Shown: piece by piece, positions 22,483-31,883 of the stretch
How the letters are laid out: each line of letters begins with the position of its first letter
How positions within the stretch are numbered: position 1 is the first letter of the stretch
Assembly: GCF_000472525.1 (NCBI RefSeq)
Contig: NZ_AWZT01000034.1
Span: 1-64,000, forward strand
DNA length: 64,000 nt
Source of the DNA: Paraburkholderia dilworthii
GTDB lineage: Bacteria > Pseudomonadota > Gammaproteobacteria > Burkholderiales > Burkholderiaceae
Direction of reading: 5' to 3'
Notes under the pieces: generated by a model
What the model was told of the DNA's origin: nothing
The model's input: the letters and a program-made list of their open reading frames with translations, nothing else
Databases searched by the model: none
Made by a program: the position numbers and the translations under genes

Positions 22483-23918
22483 ACGAATTTCTCCGGACAG
22501 GGCACTACATTGGCGGCGAGTGGTACGAAAGCGCGAGCACCTACCCCGTTCTCAATCCCGCGACAGGCGAAGTCATCGCGCAAGTGGCCAGAGGCGGCGC
22601 GGCGGAGGCGACGCAGGCCATTGCTGCCGCCGAACGCGCGTTCCCCGCCTGGCGATCGTTGACGGCCAAAGAGCGCGGCGCGCGCGTCAAGCGTTGGGGC
22701 GACTTGATGCTCGAGCATCGCGATGCGCTTGCCGAACTATTGACGCGCGAACAAGGCAAGCCGCTCACCGAAGCACGTGGCGAAGTCGGCTATGCGGCGA
22801 GCTTTTTCGAATGGTTCGCCGAGGAAGCGAAGCGCGCATATGGTGACGTGATCCCGAGCCCGAATCCCAGCGCAAAGATTATCGTGACGCGCGAACCGGT
22901 CGGCGTGGTCGCGGCCATCACGCCGTGGAATTTCCCGCTCGCGATGATCACCCGCAAGGCCGGTCCCGCGCTGGCAGCTGGTTGCACGATGGTGCTGAAG
23001 CCCTCGGAGGAAACGCCGTTGTCGGCATTTGCACTAGCCGTGCTGGCCGACAAGGCGGGCATTCCGCCGGGCGTGTTCAACGTCGTTTCGGGCGATGCCG
23101 TTGCGATAGGCGGCGCGTTCACCGAATCCGATGTGGTGCGCAAGCTCTCGTTCACCGGCTCGACGCGTGTAGGCAAGCTGCTCGCGAAGCAGTCAACGGA
23201 TACGTTGAAGAAGCTCTCGCTGGAGTTGGGCGGCAACGCACCGTTCATCGTTTTCGACGACGCCGATCTCGACGCCGCCGTGCAAGGCGCGATGGCTTCG
23301 AAGTTCCGCAACACCGGGCAAACGTGCGTGTGCGTCAATCGCTTCTACGTACAGGACGGCATTTACGATGCGTTCACAGTGGCGCTCGCACAGGCCGCGC
23401 GCAGGATGCGTGTGGGCAACGCGTTGCAAGGCGACGTCGAACAAGGTCCGCTGATCAATCAGGCCGCGCTGAAGAAAGTCGAAGCACATGTGGCCGACGC
23501 GTTGAAAAAGGGCGCCAAAGTGTTGACTGGCGCAAAACCGCATGCGCGTGGCGGCACGTTTTACGAACCGACGGTTCTCGTCGATGCATCCAGTTCGATG
23601 CTGATCGCGCAAGAGGAAACCTTTGGGCCGGTTGCCGCGTGCTTTCGCTTCAACACCGAGGACGAAGTCGTAGCCGCCGCGAATGCGACGCCGTTCGGGC
23701 TATCGGCATATTTCTATACGCGCGATCTGGCGCGAGCGTGGCGCGTGGGCGAGGCGCTCGAAAGCGGCATGGTCGGCATCAACGAAGGGATTCTGTCCAC
23801 CGAGGTCGCGCCGTTTGGCGGTGTCAAACAATCGGGCCTCGGCCGCGAAGGATCGAAGTATGGGCTCGATGAATACACCGAGCTCAAATACATGATGATG
23901 GGCGGGCTCGGACGCTGA
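22479..23918 (+). CDS. NAD(P)-dependent aldehyde dehydrogenase (succinate-semialdehyde dehydrogenase-like)
   Basis: Oxidises an aldehyde to the acid. The 479 residues fit the GabD-type family. Catalytic Cys is C283 (NTGQTCVCVNRF), general base is E249 (LELGGNAPFIVFDDADLD), the nucleotide-binding stretch is FTGSTRVGKLL, and the substrate-fold region is ITPWNFPLAMITRK. Family similarity to succinate- and glutarate-semialdehyde dehydrogenases is clear, but specificity cannot be read. It overlaps the aldo/keto reductase by four bases and is followed after 70 bp by a transporter. Confidence 0.9.
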   Translation: MNEFLRTGHYIGGEWYESASTYPVLNPATGEVIAQVARGGAAEATQAIAAAERAFPAWRSLTAKERGARVKRWGDLMLEHRDALAELLTREQGKPLTEARGEVGYAASFFEWFAEEAKRAYGDVIPSPNPSAKIIVTREPVGVVAAITPWNFPLAMITRKAGPALAAGCTMVLKPSEETPLSAFALAVLADKAGIPPGVFNVVSGDAVAIGGAFTESDVVRKLSFTGSTRVGKLLAKQSTDTLKKLSLELGGNAPFIVFDDADLDAAVQGAMASKFRNTGQTCVCVNRFYVQDGIYDAFTVALAQAARRMRVGNALQGDVEQGPLINQAALKKVEAHVADALKKGAKVLTGAKPHARGGTFYEPTVLVDASSSMLIAQEETFGPVAACFRFNTEDEVVAAANATPFGLSAYFYTRDLARAWRVGEALESGMVGINEGILSTEVAPFGGVKQSGLGREGSKYGLDEYTELKYMMMGGLGR

Positions 23919-23988
23919 TCGTCGGACTGCGCGCGGGCGGGAACGCATGACCTTATCCGCCCGAAAAAGCCATAAACAAGGAGACAGC

Positions 23989-25371
23989 GTGAGTAATCAG
24001 GATATCCAGGCAAGCCCTCTCGGCCTCGCCCCCAGTTTTCCGGCTGCGGTACCGCCCGCAAACCATCCCATTCCCATCGACGATGTGCCGTTGAACGCGT
24101 TCCACGTGAAGATCGCCGGGCTCACGTTCGGCGCGCACTTCACCGAAGGTTTCGCGCTCGGCACGATCGGCTACGCGCTCGCCGCGATGAATCGTCAAAT
24201 GCCGCTCGACGCATTCTGGATGGGCATGATCGGCAGTTCCGCGCTGATGGGCATTTTCTTCGGCAGTCTGGTCTTCGGCTGGCTGTCGGATCGGCTCGGG
24301 CGGCAAAAAATCTTTCTGACGAGCTTTGTCATCATCACAGTGGCTGCGTTTGCGCAGTTCTATGTCCATTCGCCTTTCGAGCTATGTTTGCTGCGGGTGT
24401 TGATCGGCTTCGGCATGGGCGGCGATTTCGCGGTGGGGCACGCGATCCTCGCGGAATTCTCACCGCGTAGGCATCGCGGAACATTGCTCGGGTCCTTCAG
24501 CGTCGTATGGACTATCGGTTACGTGGTCGCGAACGTGATGGGCATGCATTACGCCGACGCCTCGCCCGATGCATGGCGCTGGCTGCTCGCCTCAGCTGGC
24601 GTTCCTGCGCTGATCGTGCTGGTGTTGCGCATGGGCACGCCGGAGTCGCCGCGCTGGCTGCTAGGCAAGGGCAGGATCGCGGAGGCGAAGTCGGTCGTGC
24701 TCAAGCATTTCGGCGAAAACGTCACGCTCGACGGCGCGCATGACGAGCACGCGCAAACGGCTGGCGGGTTTATGCGTCTCTTCGAAAAAGACCTGATTCG
24801 CCGGACTATCTTCAACTGTGCGTTTTTCGTGTGCCTCGTCATTCCGTACTTCGCGGTCTACACATTTTTGCCGACCATCCTGAAGGCGATCCATCTCAAC
24901 AACGATTCAGGCGCGGATTTGCTGCTGAACGGCTTTCTCGTGCTTGGCGCGCTGATCGGCATCTGGCTCACGATCAAACTGCCGCGGCGCGTTTTCCTGA
25001 TCGGCTCGTTCGCAGTGACGTGCATATCGCTGATCGCGCTGAGCTTGCTGCCGGAATCGGCGACGCTCGCGATGATCGTCGCGTTCGGCATTTTCACGCT
25101 GACCATGTCGGCGTTCTCGAATCTTGTCGGCGTATTCCCGCCCGAGTGTTTTCCCACCGAAGTACGTGCCTGCGGCGTCGGACTGGCCATTGCTTGCAGC
25201 CGTCTGGGCTCTGCGGTGGGTACGTTCCTGTTGCCGCTCGGCATTGTCACGTTCGGCTTTCACGTCACGATGATCGTGCTCGCGGCCGTGCTGCTGGTAG
25301 GCATGATTGTCTCGATTGCGTGGGCGCCTGAAACGAAGCATTTGACGTTGAACCAGGCGAGCGGCGGCTGA
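23989..25371 (+). CDS. MFS transporter, metabolite:H+ symporter type
   Basis: Major-facilitator inner-membrane carrier of 460 residues with 12 predicted helices. The loop 2-3 motif is GWLSDRLGRQKIF, and the segment LLRVLIGFGMGGDFAVG is characteristic of the aromatic-acid/sugar porter branch, with PESPRWLL after helix 6. GTG 23989 is chosen because AAGGAGA lies six bases upstream; the in-frame ATG at 23947 lacks a site. As last gene of the Fae-like/reductase/dehydrogenase operon it probably imports the compound these enzymes convert. Confidence 0.88.
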   Translation: MSNQDIQASPLGLAPSFPAAVPPANHPIPIDDVPLNAFHVKIAGLTFGAHFTEGFALGTIGYALAAMNRQMPLDAFWMGMIGSSALMGIFFGSLVFGWLSDRLGRQKIFLTSFVIITVAAFAQFYVHSPFELCLLRVLIGFGMGGDFAVGHAILAEFSPRRHRGTLLGSFSVVWTIGYVVANVMGMHYADASPDAWRWLLASAGVPALIVLVLRMGTPESPRWLLGKGRIAEAKSVVLKHFGENVTLDGAHDEHAQTAGGFMRLFEKDLIRRTIFNCAFFVCLVIPYFAVYTFLPTILKAIHLNNDSGADLLLNGFLVLGALIGIWLTIKLPRRVFLIGSFAVTCISLIALSLLPESATLAMIVAFGIFTLTMSAFSNLVGVFPPECFPTEVRACGVGLAIACSRLGSAVGTFLLPLGIVTFGFHVTMIVLAAVLLVGMIVSIAWAPETKHLTLNQASGG

Positions 25372-25721
25372 AATCCCGAAGCGCGCGCCCCGGCGGCGGT
25401 GCGCTTGGGATTCGACGACAGTCGCTTCGCCGCCCGGCGAACCGTTCTATCAGCGCCCCGGCCGCCCGCTGCTCGCGGGCGGGTTTTCCACGTCCGCCGC
25501 CCCGGCGTGTATCATTCGTTCCCTGCGCTGTTCTGCGCTGGCGATTATCCGTATTGTCGAACGCTCGTTCCCGACCTGTTTTCCGACGCGGCCCGGTTGC
25601 CATAGTGATGCGGGTTCCCGACCCGACTCCCGCAGCTCGACGCCGCCGCGCCACGCGTGGCAGCCCGGAGGCCACAAGCTTCCGAAGACCGCCGAACCCC
25701 TATCCGTGACCGCCAGACCCG
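25372..25721. other. 350-base region upstream of prfC
   Basis: GC-rich intergenic sequence with short frames only. It should hold the prfC promoter; a readable -10/-35 pair was not found. Confidence 0.4.
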
Positions 25722-27323
25722 ATGTCAGTCTCCGAACTCAAACGCCGCCGCACTTTCGCGGTCATTTCCCACCCGGACGCGGGTAAAACCACGCTGACCG
25801 AAAAGCTGCTGCTGTTTTCGGGCGCGATTCAGATCGCGGGCACCGTGAAGGGCCGCAAGAGCAATCGTTATGCGACCTCCGACTGGATGGAGATCGAAAA
25901 GCAGCGCGGCATTTCCGTCGCCAGCTCGGTGATGCAGTTCGAGTACGGCGACGCCGTTATTAATCTGCTCGACACGCCGGGTCACGAAGACTTCTCGGAA
26001 GACACGTACCGCGTGCTGACAGCAGTGGATGCCGCCGTGATGGTGATCGACGGCGCGAACGGTGTCGAAGCGCAGACGCTCAAGCTGCTCGAAGTCTGCC
26101 GCAGCCGCAGGACGCCGATTGTCACCTTCATCAACAAGCTCGACCGTGAAGTGCGCGAGCCGCTCGAACTGCTCGATGAAATCGAGCAGCATCTCGGCGT
26201 CGCCGCTGTGCCGTTCACGTGGCCGATCGGCATGGGCAAGGAGTTCCAGGGTGTCTACGACATCCAGCGCGATCAGGTTCGTGTGTTCCGTGCCGGTCAG
26301 GACACCGCTGGCGGCGCGGTTGAAACGCTGCAAGCGTTGAGCGATGAAGAAGGCGAGCGCCGTTTCGGCCATAGCTGGACGAAGGCAAAAGAAGAGATCG
26401 ACCTGATCACCGGCGCAACGCCCGATTTCGACCGCGGGCAGTTCCTTGCCGGTCAGCAATCGCCGGTATTGTTCGGCTCGGCGATCAACAACTTCGGCGT
26501 GAAGGAAATTCTCGACGCGCTGGTCGACCTGGCGCCGCCGCCGTCGATGCGCATGACCGTGCAGCGGCCGGTGATGCCCGACGAGCCGAAGTTCACCGGC
26601 GTCGTATTCAAGGTGCAGGCGAACATGGATCTGGCGCACCGCGACCGTGTGGCGTTTATCCGCGTGTGTTCGGGACGTTTCGAGCGCGGCATGGCCGTGA
26701 AGGTGACGCGTTCGAACAAGACGTTCCGCGCGAATAACGTCGTGACGTTCCTGTCGCAGCGACGCGAGACGGTGAGCGAGGCGTATCCCGGCGACATCAT
26801 CGGGATTCCGAATCACGGCACGCTTAGTCTCGGCGATACGTTGACCGAAGGCGAGGCGCTGCAATTCGTCGGGTTGCCGTTCTTCGCGCCGGAAATTTTT
26901 CAGACCGTCGAGGTCGTCGATCCGATGCGCGCGAAGCAACTCGGCGAGGCGCTGAAGCAACTCGGCGAGGAAGGCGCGATTCAGGTGTTCCGTCCTGAAG
27001 TGGGCGGTTTGATGATCCTCGGCGCGGTCGGCCAACTGCAGTTCGAAGTCGTGTCGCATCGTCTGTCGACAGAATACAAGGTCGATGTGCGCATGGCACC
27101 CGCGCGTTACCGCATGTCCCGCTGGGTGACGTGCGACGATCCCGCCGAACTGCGCCGCTTTACCGGTTCATACGCCGCGCGGATCGCGCTCGATGCCTCG
27201 GACGCGCCGACATATCTGGCCTCGCATGTGTCGGAGATCGAAGTCGCGCAGAAGGCGTGGCCGAAAATCGTCTTCAACGAGTTGCGCGAGCATTCCGGCG
27301 CGCCGTTCAAGAAGGCGATGTAA
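25722..27323 (+). CDS. prfC: peptide chain release factor 3
   Basis: GTPase that recycles RF1/RF2 from the ribosome after termination. The 533 residues carry the full translational-GTPase signature: G1 SHPDAGKTTLTEKLLLFSG (about 16-24 for the P-loop), the switch II LDTPGHEDFSEDTYR, and G4 NKLDRE. The bacterial RF3-specific N-terminus SELKRRRTFAVI and the C-terminal domains follow. Full length. No obvious Shine-Dalgarno; the ATG is set by the conserved N-terminus. Single gene ended by a strong terminator at 27385. Confidence 0.97.
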   Translation: MSVSELKRRRTFAVISHPDAGKTTLTEKLLLFSGAIQIAGTVKGRKSNRYATSDWMEIEKQRGISVASSVMQFEYGDAVINLLDTPGHEDFSEDTYRVLTAVDAAVMVIDGANGVEAQTLKLLEVCRSRRTPIVTFINKLDREVREPLELLDEIEQHLGVAAVPFTWPIGMGKEFQGVYDIQRDQVRVFRAGQDTAGGAVETLQALSDEEGERRFGHSWTKAKEEIDLITGATPDFDRGQFLAGQQSPVLFGSAINNFGVKEILDALVDLAPPPSMRMTVQRPVMPDEPKFTGVVFKVQANMDLAHRDRVAFIRVCSGRFERGMAVKVTRSNKTFRANNVVTFLSQRRETVSEAYPGDIIGIPNHGTLSLGDTLTEGEALQFVGLPFFAPEIFQTVEVVDPMRAKQLGEALKQLGEEGAIQVFRPEVGGLMILGAVGQLQFEVVSHRLSTEYKVDVRMAPARYRMSRWVTCDDPAELRRFTGSYAARIALDASDAPTYLASHVSEIEVAQKAWPKIVFNELREHSGAPFKKAM

Positions 27324-27384
27324 CGGGCTAACGCCGCGTCACTCCGCTAGCGCATGTAGCTGGCGGCGTCCGTCTTTAAGAGAG

Positions 27385-27420
27385 AAAGCCGCGTGTCATG
27401 CACGCGGCTTTTTTTATTTT
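27385..27420 (+). terminator. rho-independent terminator of prfC
   Basis: AAAGCCGCGTG (27385-27395) pairs perfectly with CACGCGGCTTT (27401-27411) around TCATG, followed by an unbroken T-run. The A-run on the left could also serve the convergent LysR gene. Confidence 0.92.
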
Positions 27421-27458
27421 GATGCTCGCTGTCGGCTCGCCGTCAGGCGGCACCGCCG

Positions 27459-28328
27459 CTACCCCATTTTTAGCACTTCTTCGCGCAGCCACTCCGCGAA
27501 CGCCTGCACATACTCCAACGCGGCGTGCTGCGGCGCGACGTCGAGCCAATAGCCGAACGGGCCGGCCACTTGGACATCCGAAAACTGCGCGAGGCTGCCG
27601 TCCGCCAGTTCCTCGACGATCATGTTCCGGTCGACGATAGCCAACCCCGCGCCCTTGCGCGCCGCGCGGATTGCCTGTTCGAGCGTCGAGAATTCAATGC
27701 CGTTGTCCGCGTAGCGTGCGGGCAGCCCCGCCGTGGCGAGCCAGTTCGGCCAAAGGTCGAGCCTCGCGTCGTTGTACAGCACGTGCAGCGCAGGCATGTG
27801 TTCGAGCAGCCTGTCGAGCGGCTCGCCGAGCAGCATGGGCGCACCGACCAGCGCATGGCGCTCGGTTATCAGCAATTCGGAATGTGCGCCGGGCACTGTG
27901 TGGCGGCCAAAGCGGATCGTGCAGTGACAGTCCGTGGTCGGCTCAGTGCGGATCGACAATTCGACGTCGGGCATCTCGTCAGCCAGCGAACCGAGCCGCG
28001 GCGAGAACCATTGCGTCGCGAAAGTCGGCGGCACAGCCACCACTAGGCGGCGCCGGCCCTTCGCCGCAGTGATTTGCCGGAAGCCGCGCTCAATGGTGTC
28101 GAATGCGTCCGACAGGCAAGGTAGGAATTGCAGCCCGACTGGCGTCAGGCGAATACCTTTGTGATCGCGCTCGAACAGCTTCGCGCCGAGCGATTCCTCG
28201 AGCAGCTTGATCTGCCGGCTGACGGCGCCTTGCGTCACGCATAGCGCGCTCGCCGCGCGGTTAAAGCTCATATGGCGCGCTGTTTCCTCGAAAAAGCGCA
28301 ACGCGATGAGCGATGGCAAGCGTCGCAT
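27459..28328 (-). CDS. LysR-family transcriptional regulator (GcvA-like)
   Basis: A 289-residue LysR protein. The winged HTH is at residues 1-65 (LIALRFFEETARHMSFNRAASALCVTQGAVSRQIKLLEESLG), and the ligand-binding domain follows, including the GcvA-type stretch LVVAVPPTFATQWFSPRLG. The GcvA group regulates amino-acid, beta-lactamase and varied metabolic genes; the inducer cannot be inferred. It is divergent from the Pat-like gene at 28594, a possible target. The start at 28328 is set by the conserved N-terminus. Confidence 0.93.
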   Translation of the reverse strand: MRRLPSLIALRFFEETARHMSFNRAASALCVTQGAVSRQIKLLEESLGAKLFERDHKGIRLTPVGLQFLPCLSDAFDTIERGFRQITAAKGRRRLVVAVPPTFATQWFSPRLGSLADEMPDVELSIRTEPTTDCHCTIRFGRHTVPGAHSELLITERHALVGAPMLLGEPLDRLLEHMPALHVLYNDARLDLWPNWLATAGLPARYADNGIEFSTLEQAIRAARKGAGLAIVDRNMIVEELADGSLAQFSDVQVAGPFGYWLDVAPQHAALEYVQAFAEWLREEVLKMG

Positions 28329-28593
28329 ACATCACCTTCTGTCTCTTTGATCATCCGGGGCAGTGCGGCCGATTGAAGGCGCGCGGATCGCCCGCAATTG
28401 TCGCACTGAAGCGCGCTAATTTTGCCTGTGCGCGCTAAAAAAATCCGGCCGCGCGGTGGCGCTGAACAAGCGTCGATAGACATGGCTCCGGCTTGCGCGC
28501 GAGAAGCGCCGCGCGATGGCCGCACTTCGCCTATCCTGACGAAGACGCGCGCGTCGCCCTGAGCGGCGCGCCTCTTTGATCCGCGGAGCGCCT

Positions 28594-31074
28594 GTGACCG
28601 TTCGCAACCTCGATGCGTTGTTCCGACCGAAATCTGTCGCTGTGATCGGCGCTTCCGAGCGGCCCGGCAGCACTGGCGCGATGGTGTGGGCGCGCCTGCT
28701 GGAAGGCGGCTTCGAGGGTCCGCTGTGGCCCGTCAATCCGAAGTACGAAACGCTGAGCGGGCACCCCGTAACGGGCGACGCAGGCGACTTGCCGCAAGCG
28801 CCCACCGTCGCACTGATCTGCACGCCGCCGGCGACCTGGCCTTCGATCATTCACAAGCTGGGCGGTTTAGGGACGCGCGCGGCGATCATCGTCGGCGAGG
28901 CGCGCTGCGATGACGACCGGCTCGCGTTGCGGCAGGCGCTCTCAGCGGCGCGGCCGCATCTGCTGCGGGTCGTCGGGCCTGGCAGCCTCGGTGTGGTGTC
29001 GCCGGCGCTGCGCGCGCATCTCGGCGCGCCGTCGTGCTCGGTGAAGGCGGGCGGCGTGGCGTGGGTCTCGCAGTCGAACGCGCTGACCAACGCAGTCCTT
29101 GGCTGGGCGCAAGCGCGCGGCCTCGGCTTCTCGCACGCGGTGGCGCTCGGCGACGAGGCTGACGTGGATGCGGGCGACGTGCTCGACTACCTGGCGAGCG
29201 ACCCCGGCACGCGCGCGATTCTGCTCGAGCTCGACAGCGTGCGCGCGGCGCGCAAGTTCATGTCGGCGGCTCGCGCGGCGGCGCGCAATAAGCCGGTGCT
29301 CGCGCTGCGCTCGGGCCGCGCCGATCCCGCCGACGCGCTTTATACCGCCGCGTTTCGCCGCGCCGGCATGGTGCGCGTGGACGCGCTCGACGACCTGCTC
29401 GACGAAATCGAGACGCTCGGCGTAGGCCGCGTGGCGGCGGGTGCGACGGCGACGCTGATCACGAGCGACCGTGGCCTTGCGACGCTCGCGTGCGACGCCT
29501 TCGCCGCCGCTGGCGACACGCTCGCGCCGTGGCCGGAGGATGCGTCGCAGGCGTTGCAGCAAGCGCTGCCGCACGCGGTGGGCGGCAACCCGCTGCAACT
29601 CGGCGACGACGCACGTCCCGAGCACTTCGGCACGGCGCTCAAGCTGCTCGCCGAGCATCGCGGCACCGGCACGGCGTTCGTCGTGCACGCGTCGACACAT
29701 GGCGCGCCGGTCGGCGAGGTGGCGCAGGCGCTGATCGCGAATCAGCGGTTCGCGTATCGCGGTCTGCTCGCATGTTTCTTCGGCGGTCTGGACGCGGCTA
29801 CGCGCGACGCGTTGCATGCACAAGGCATTCCGGTTCACACCACGCCGCAGCGGCTCGCCCGCGCGTTCGCGCGCCTCGTCGATTACCGGATGGGACGCGA
29901 ATTGCTGATGCAGACGCCCGAGGGCTTGCCGGCTGAAATCCCTGACGCAATCGACGCCGCGCAAGCGCAGGCTCGCGCCGCGCTCGCGGCAGGTGAGTGC
30001 CAACTAACCGGTAAAGCGGCAGCCGGCTTGCTGGAGCGCTTCGGGCTTGTAATCGAGACAGCGGAGACAACGGAGGCAGCGGGTGTCGACAAGCGTTCAG
30101 ACACGACGCAAACATCGCGTGAATCTGACTGCACCGGGACCGACGCGGCATCATCCCGAAAACCCGTGGTCGACATCGCCGTGGAACTCCATGACGACGA
30201 TAACTTCGGTCCCGTGTTCCGCTTCACAGCACCTTCCGCAGATGGCGTTTCCGAGCCGCTGCGCATCTACGGTTTGCCGCCGCTCAATCCGACGCTCGCG
30301 CGCGACATCGTCACGCGTTCGCCGTATGCGCGGCTGGTGGCGCCGGAGCCTGCGTTGGCCGCATTGACGGCGCTCTCGCAAGCCGTCTGCGACGTCAGGG
30401 AAATCGTCGGTCTCACGCTCACGCTGCGCGTCTATCGCGATCACGTGACCGTGGTCGCTCCCACGCTGAGCATCGCACCGACGCGCAGCCGTCTCGCGAT
30501 CGTGCCGTATCCGCGCCGCTTCGAGGAGACGCTCGACTGGCAAGGTCTGCGTGTGACCGTGCGGCCGATCCGCCCCGAAGACGAGGCTGCGCATCACGAT
30601 CTCGTCGAAGCGATGACGCCCGAGGATTTGCGGCTGCGATTTTTTGGCGCCGTGGGCAGCTTCGATCATTCGCAGCTCGCGCGCATGACACAGATCGACT
30701 ACGACCGTGAAATGGCGCTGATCGCGACGGTGAAGGACGAAGCTGGCGTGTCGCGCACGCTCGGCGTGGTGCGCGCCGTCGCCGAGCCGGATAACGAAAC
30801 GGCGGAATTCGCGGTCGCCCTTCGCTCGGACCAGAAAGGGCGGCGGCTCGGGCGCTTGCTGACGGACCGCATCATCCGGTATGCGCGGGCGCGCGGCACG
30901 CACTGGCTGGTCGGCGAGGCGCTGCGTGAGAACACTGCAATGATCGCGCTCGCCAGATCGAGCGGCTTCACGATTACGCCGACGGAAGATCCGGGTGTGG
31001 TGGGTTTTCGGATGGCGCTGGACAACGAAGCGGATCAGGACAAGAGCGCCGGCACCGTGCGCAACACGCAATGA
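28594..31074 (+). CDS. Pat-like protein: CoA-binding/acyl-CoA synthetase (NDP-forming)-related plus GNAT acetyltransferase
   Basis: An 826-residue protein with the layout of bacterial protein lysine acetyltransferases (Pat/PatZ). It has an N-terminal CoA-binding Rossmann domain (FRPKSVAVIGASERPGSTGAMV), two succinyl-CoA ligase-like flavodoxin domains, an ATP-grasp-like part and a C-terminal GNAT domain (from about 648; acetyl-CoA loop QKGRRLGRLL near 748). Pat enzymes acetylate and silence acetyl-CoA synthetase. The ATP-grasp part is short: after LTGKAAAGLLERFGLV a low-complexity linker of about 35 residues follows, then the end of the domain (FGPVFRF, LPPLNPTLAR), so the ATP-binding half is missing. 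GTG 28594 fits a GGAG upstream and the conserved N-terminus. Confidence 0.88.
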   Translation: MTVRNLDALFRPKSVAVIGASERPGSTGAMVWARLLEGGFEGPLWPVNPKYETLSGHPVTGDAGDLPQAPTVALICTPPATWPSIIHKLGGLGTRAAIIVGEARCDDDRLALRQALSAARPHLLRVVGPGSLGVVSPALRAHLGAPSCSVKAGGVAWVSQSNALTNAVLGWAQARGLGFSHAVALGDEADVDAGDVLDYLASDPGTRAILLELDSVRAARKFMSAARAAARNKPVLALRSGRADPADALYTAAFRRAGMVRVDALDDLLDEIETLGVGRVAAGATATLITSDRGLATLACDAFAAAGDTLAPWPEDASQALQQALPHAVGGNPLQLGDDARPEHFGTALKLLAEHRGTGTAFVVHASTHGAPVGEVAQALIANQRFAYRGLLACFFGGLDAATRDALHAQGIPVHTTPQRLARAFARLVDYRMGRELLMQTPEGLPAEIPDAIDAAQAQARAALAAGECQLTGKAAAGLLERFGLVIETAETTEAAGVDKRSDTTQTSRESDCTGTDAASSRKPVVDIAVELHDDDNFGPVFRFTAPSADGVSEPLRIYGLPPLNPTLARDIVTRSPYARLVAPEPALAALTALSQAVCDVREIVGLTLTLRVYRDHVTVVAPTLSIAPTRSRLAIVPYPRRFEETLDWQGLRVTVRPIRPEDEAAHHDLVEAMTPEDLRLRFFGAVGSFDHSQLARMTQIDYDREMALIATVKDEAGVSRTLGVVRAVAEPDNETAEFAVALRSDQKGRRLGRLLTDRIIRYARARGTHWLVGEALRENTAMIALARSSGFTITPTEDPGVVGFRMALDNEADQDKSAGTVRNTQ

Positions 31075-31076
31075 TT

Positions 31077-31114
31077 GGAAGATGCGGCTCCTCCGCAACA
31101 GGAGGCGATCTTCC
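31077..31114 (+). terminator. possible terminator after the Pat-like gene
   Basis: GGAAGAT (31077-31083) pairs with ATCTTCC (31108-31114), with an inner CTCCT/AGGAG stem. It begins three bases after the stop. No U-run, so termination strength is doubtful. Confidence 0.45.
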
Positions 31115-31176
31115 GTGTCACTCATAGATGAGGCGACGGCCTCACGTCGTCATAAGAATCCGATCTACTGCAACGC

Positions 31177-31722
31177 TCAGGCCGGAAGCCTGGCGGCCGC
31201 CTCATCAACCTGCGCGCGCGTCACCGCCAACTCGACCAACCACGCATCCGCATACACGGCACCGGTCTCGCGCTCCAGCCGAGCAATAGTCGCCGCGCAG
31301 CGGTTCGCGTCCTTCGGCGTCGCGATGAACGACTTTACCGACTCGCCCGCCTTGAACGCATCGAACAACGGCACCCGGATATCGTCCGGCAGCTGACGCG
31401 TCGTCCATTGATACGGCTTGCCGTTGAACGTGAACGACGGCGGCAGCACGCGTTCTTTCTTGGCCGCGGGAATCAAGCCATACGTGCGCGCCGCTTCGCC
31501 GATCTGCTCCGGCGAAAAGAGTTCGTCGGGGCTGATATCGAATTGCTGGATGAAAGTCTCGATGCTTTGCATCGCCGCCGCGCGGTCGTCACGGCGCTTT
31601 TGCGCATGAGCGACGATGTCGCGCAGTTCGTCGGCTTCTTCAGGCGTGATCGTGAAGCTCGACTGCTTCTGCTGGAGTTCGGAAAAACGCTGGAATTCGG
31701 AATCGGTCAGAAGTTTTGCCAT
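31177..31722 (-). CDS. conserved hypothetical protein
   Basis: A 181-residue soluble protein. The N-terminal half is helical (SEFQRFSELQQKQSSFTITPEEADELRDIVAHAQKRRDD) and includes FDISPDELFSPEQIG. The middle contains FTFNGKPYQWTTRQLPDDIRVPLFDAF, and the end is a helical pair. The pattern of a helix, a short linker and a Trp-containing segment recalls DNA-binding H-NS relatives faintly, but the SGRGR box is missing and no family can be named. It stands between the Pat-like gene and the sugar regulon. Confidence 0.65.
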   Translation of the reverse strand: MAKLLTDSEFQRFSELQQKQSSFTITPEEADELRDIVAHAQKRRDDRAAAMQSIETFIQQFDISPDELFSPEQIGEAARTYGLIPAAKKERVLPPSFTFNGKPYQWTTRQLPDDIRVPLFDAFKAGESVKSFIATPKDANRCAATIARLERETGAVYADAWLVELAVTRAQVDEAAARLPA

Positions 31723-31883
31723 TGCTTATCGATGGGCGCGCACGAACGCGTTCATGCGGCGACATTTTTGAGAGGGTCGCCATTCTAAACCATGTGCGCA
31801 TCGAATCCGCTGCGAGCACAACTTCTGCGTCGCGAGTTGCCGCGACGACAGATCAACGACAGATCAGCCGACGTCAACCAGCG

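Noticed and set aside
25725..27059. Long minus-strand frame opposite prfC
   Set aside because: Antisense shadow of a universally conserved gene.
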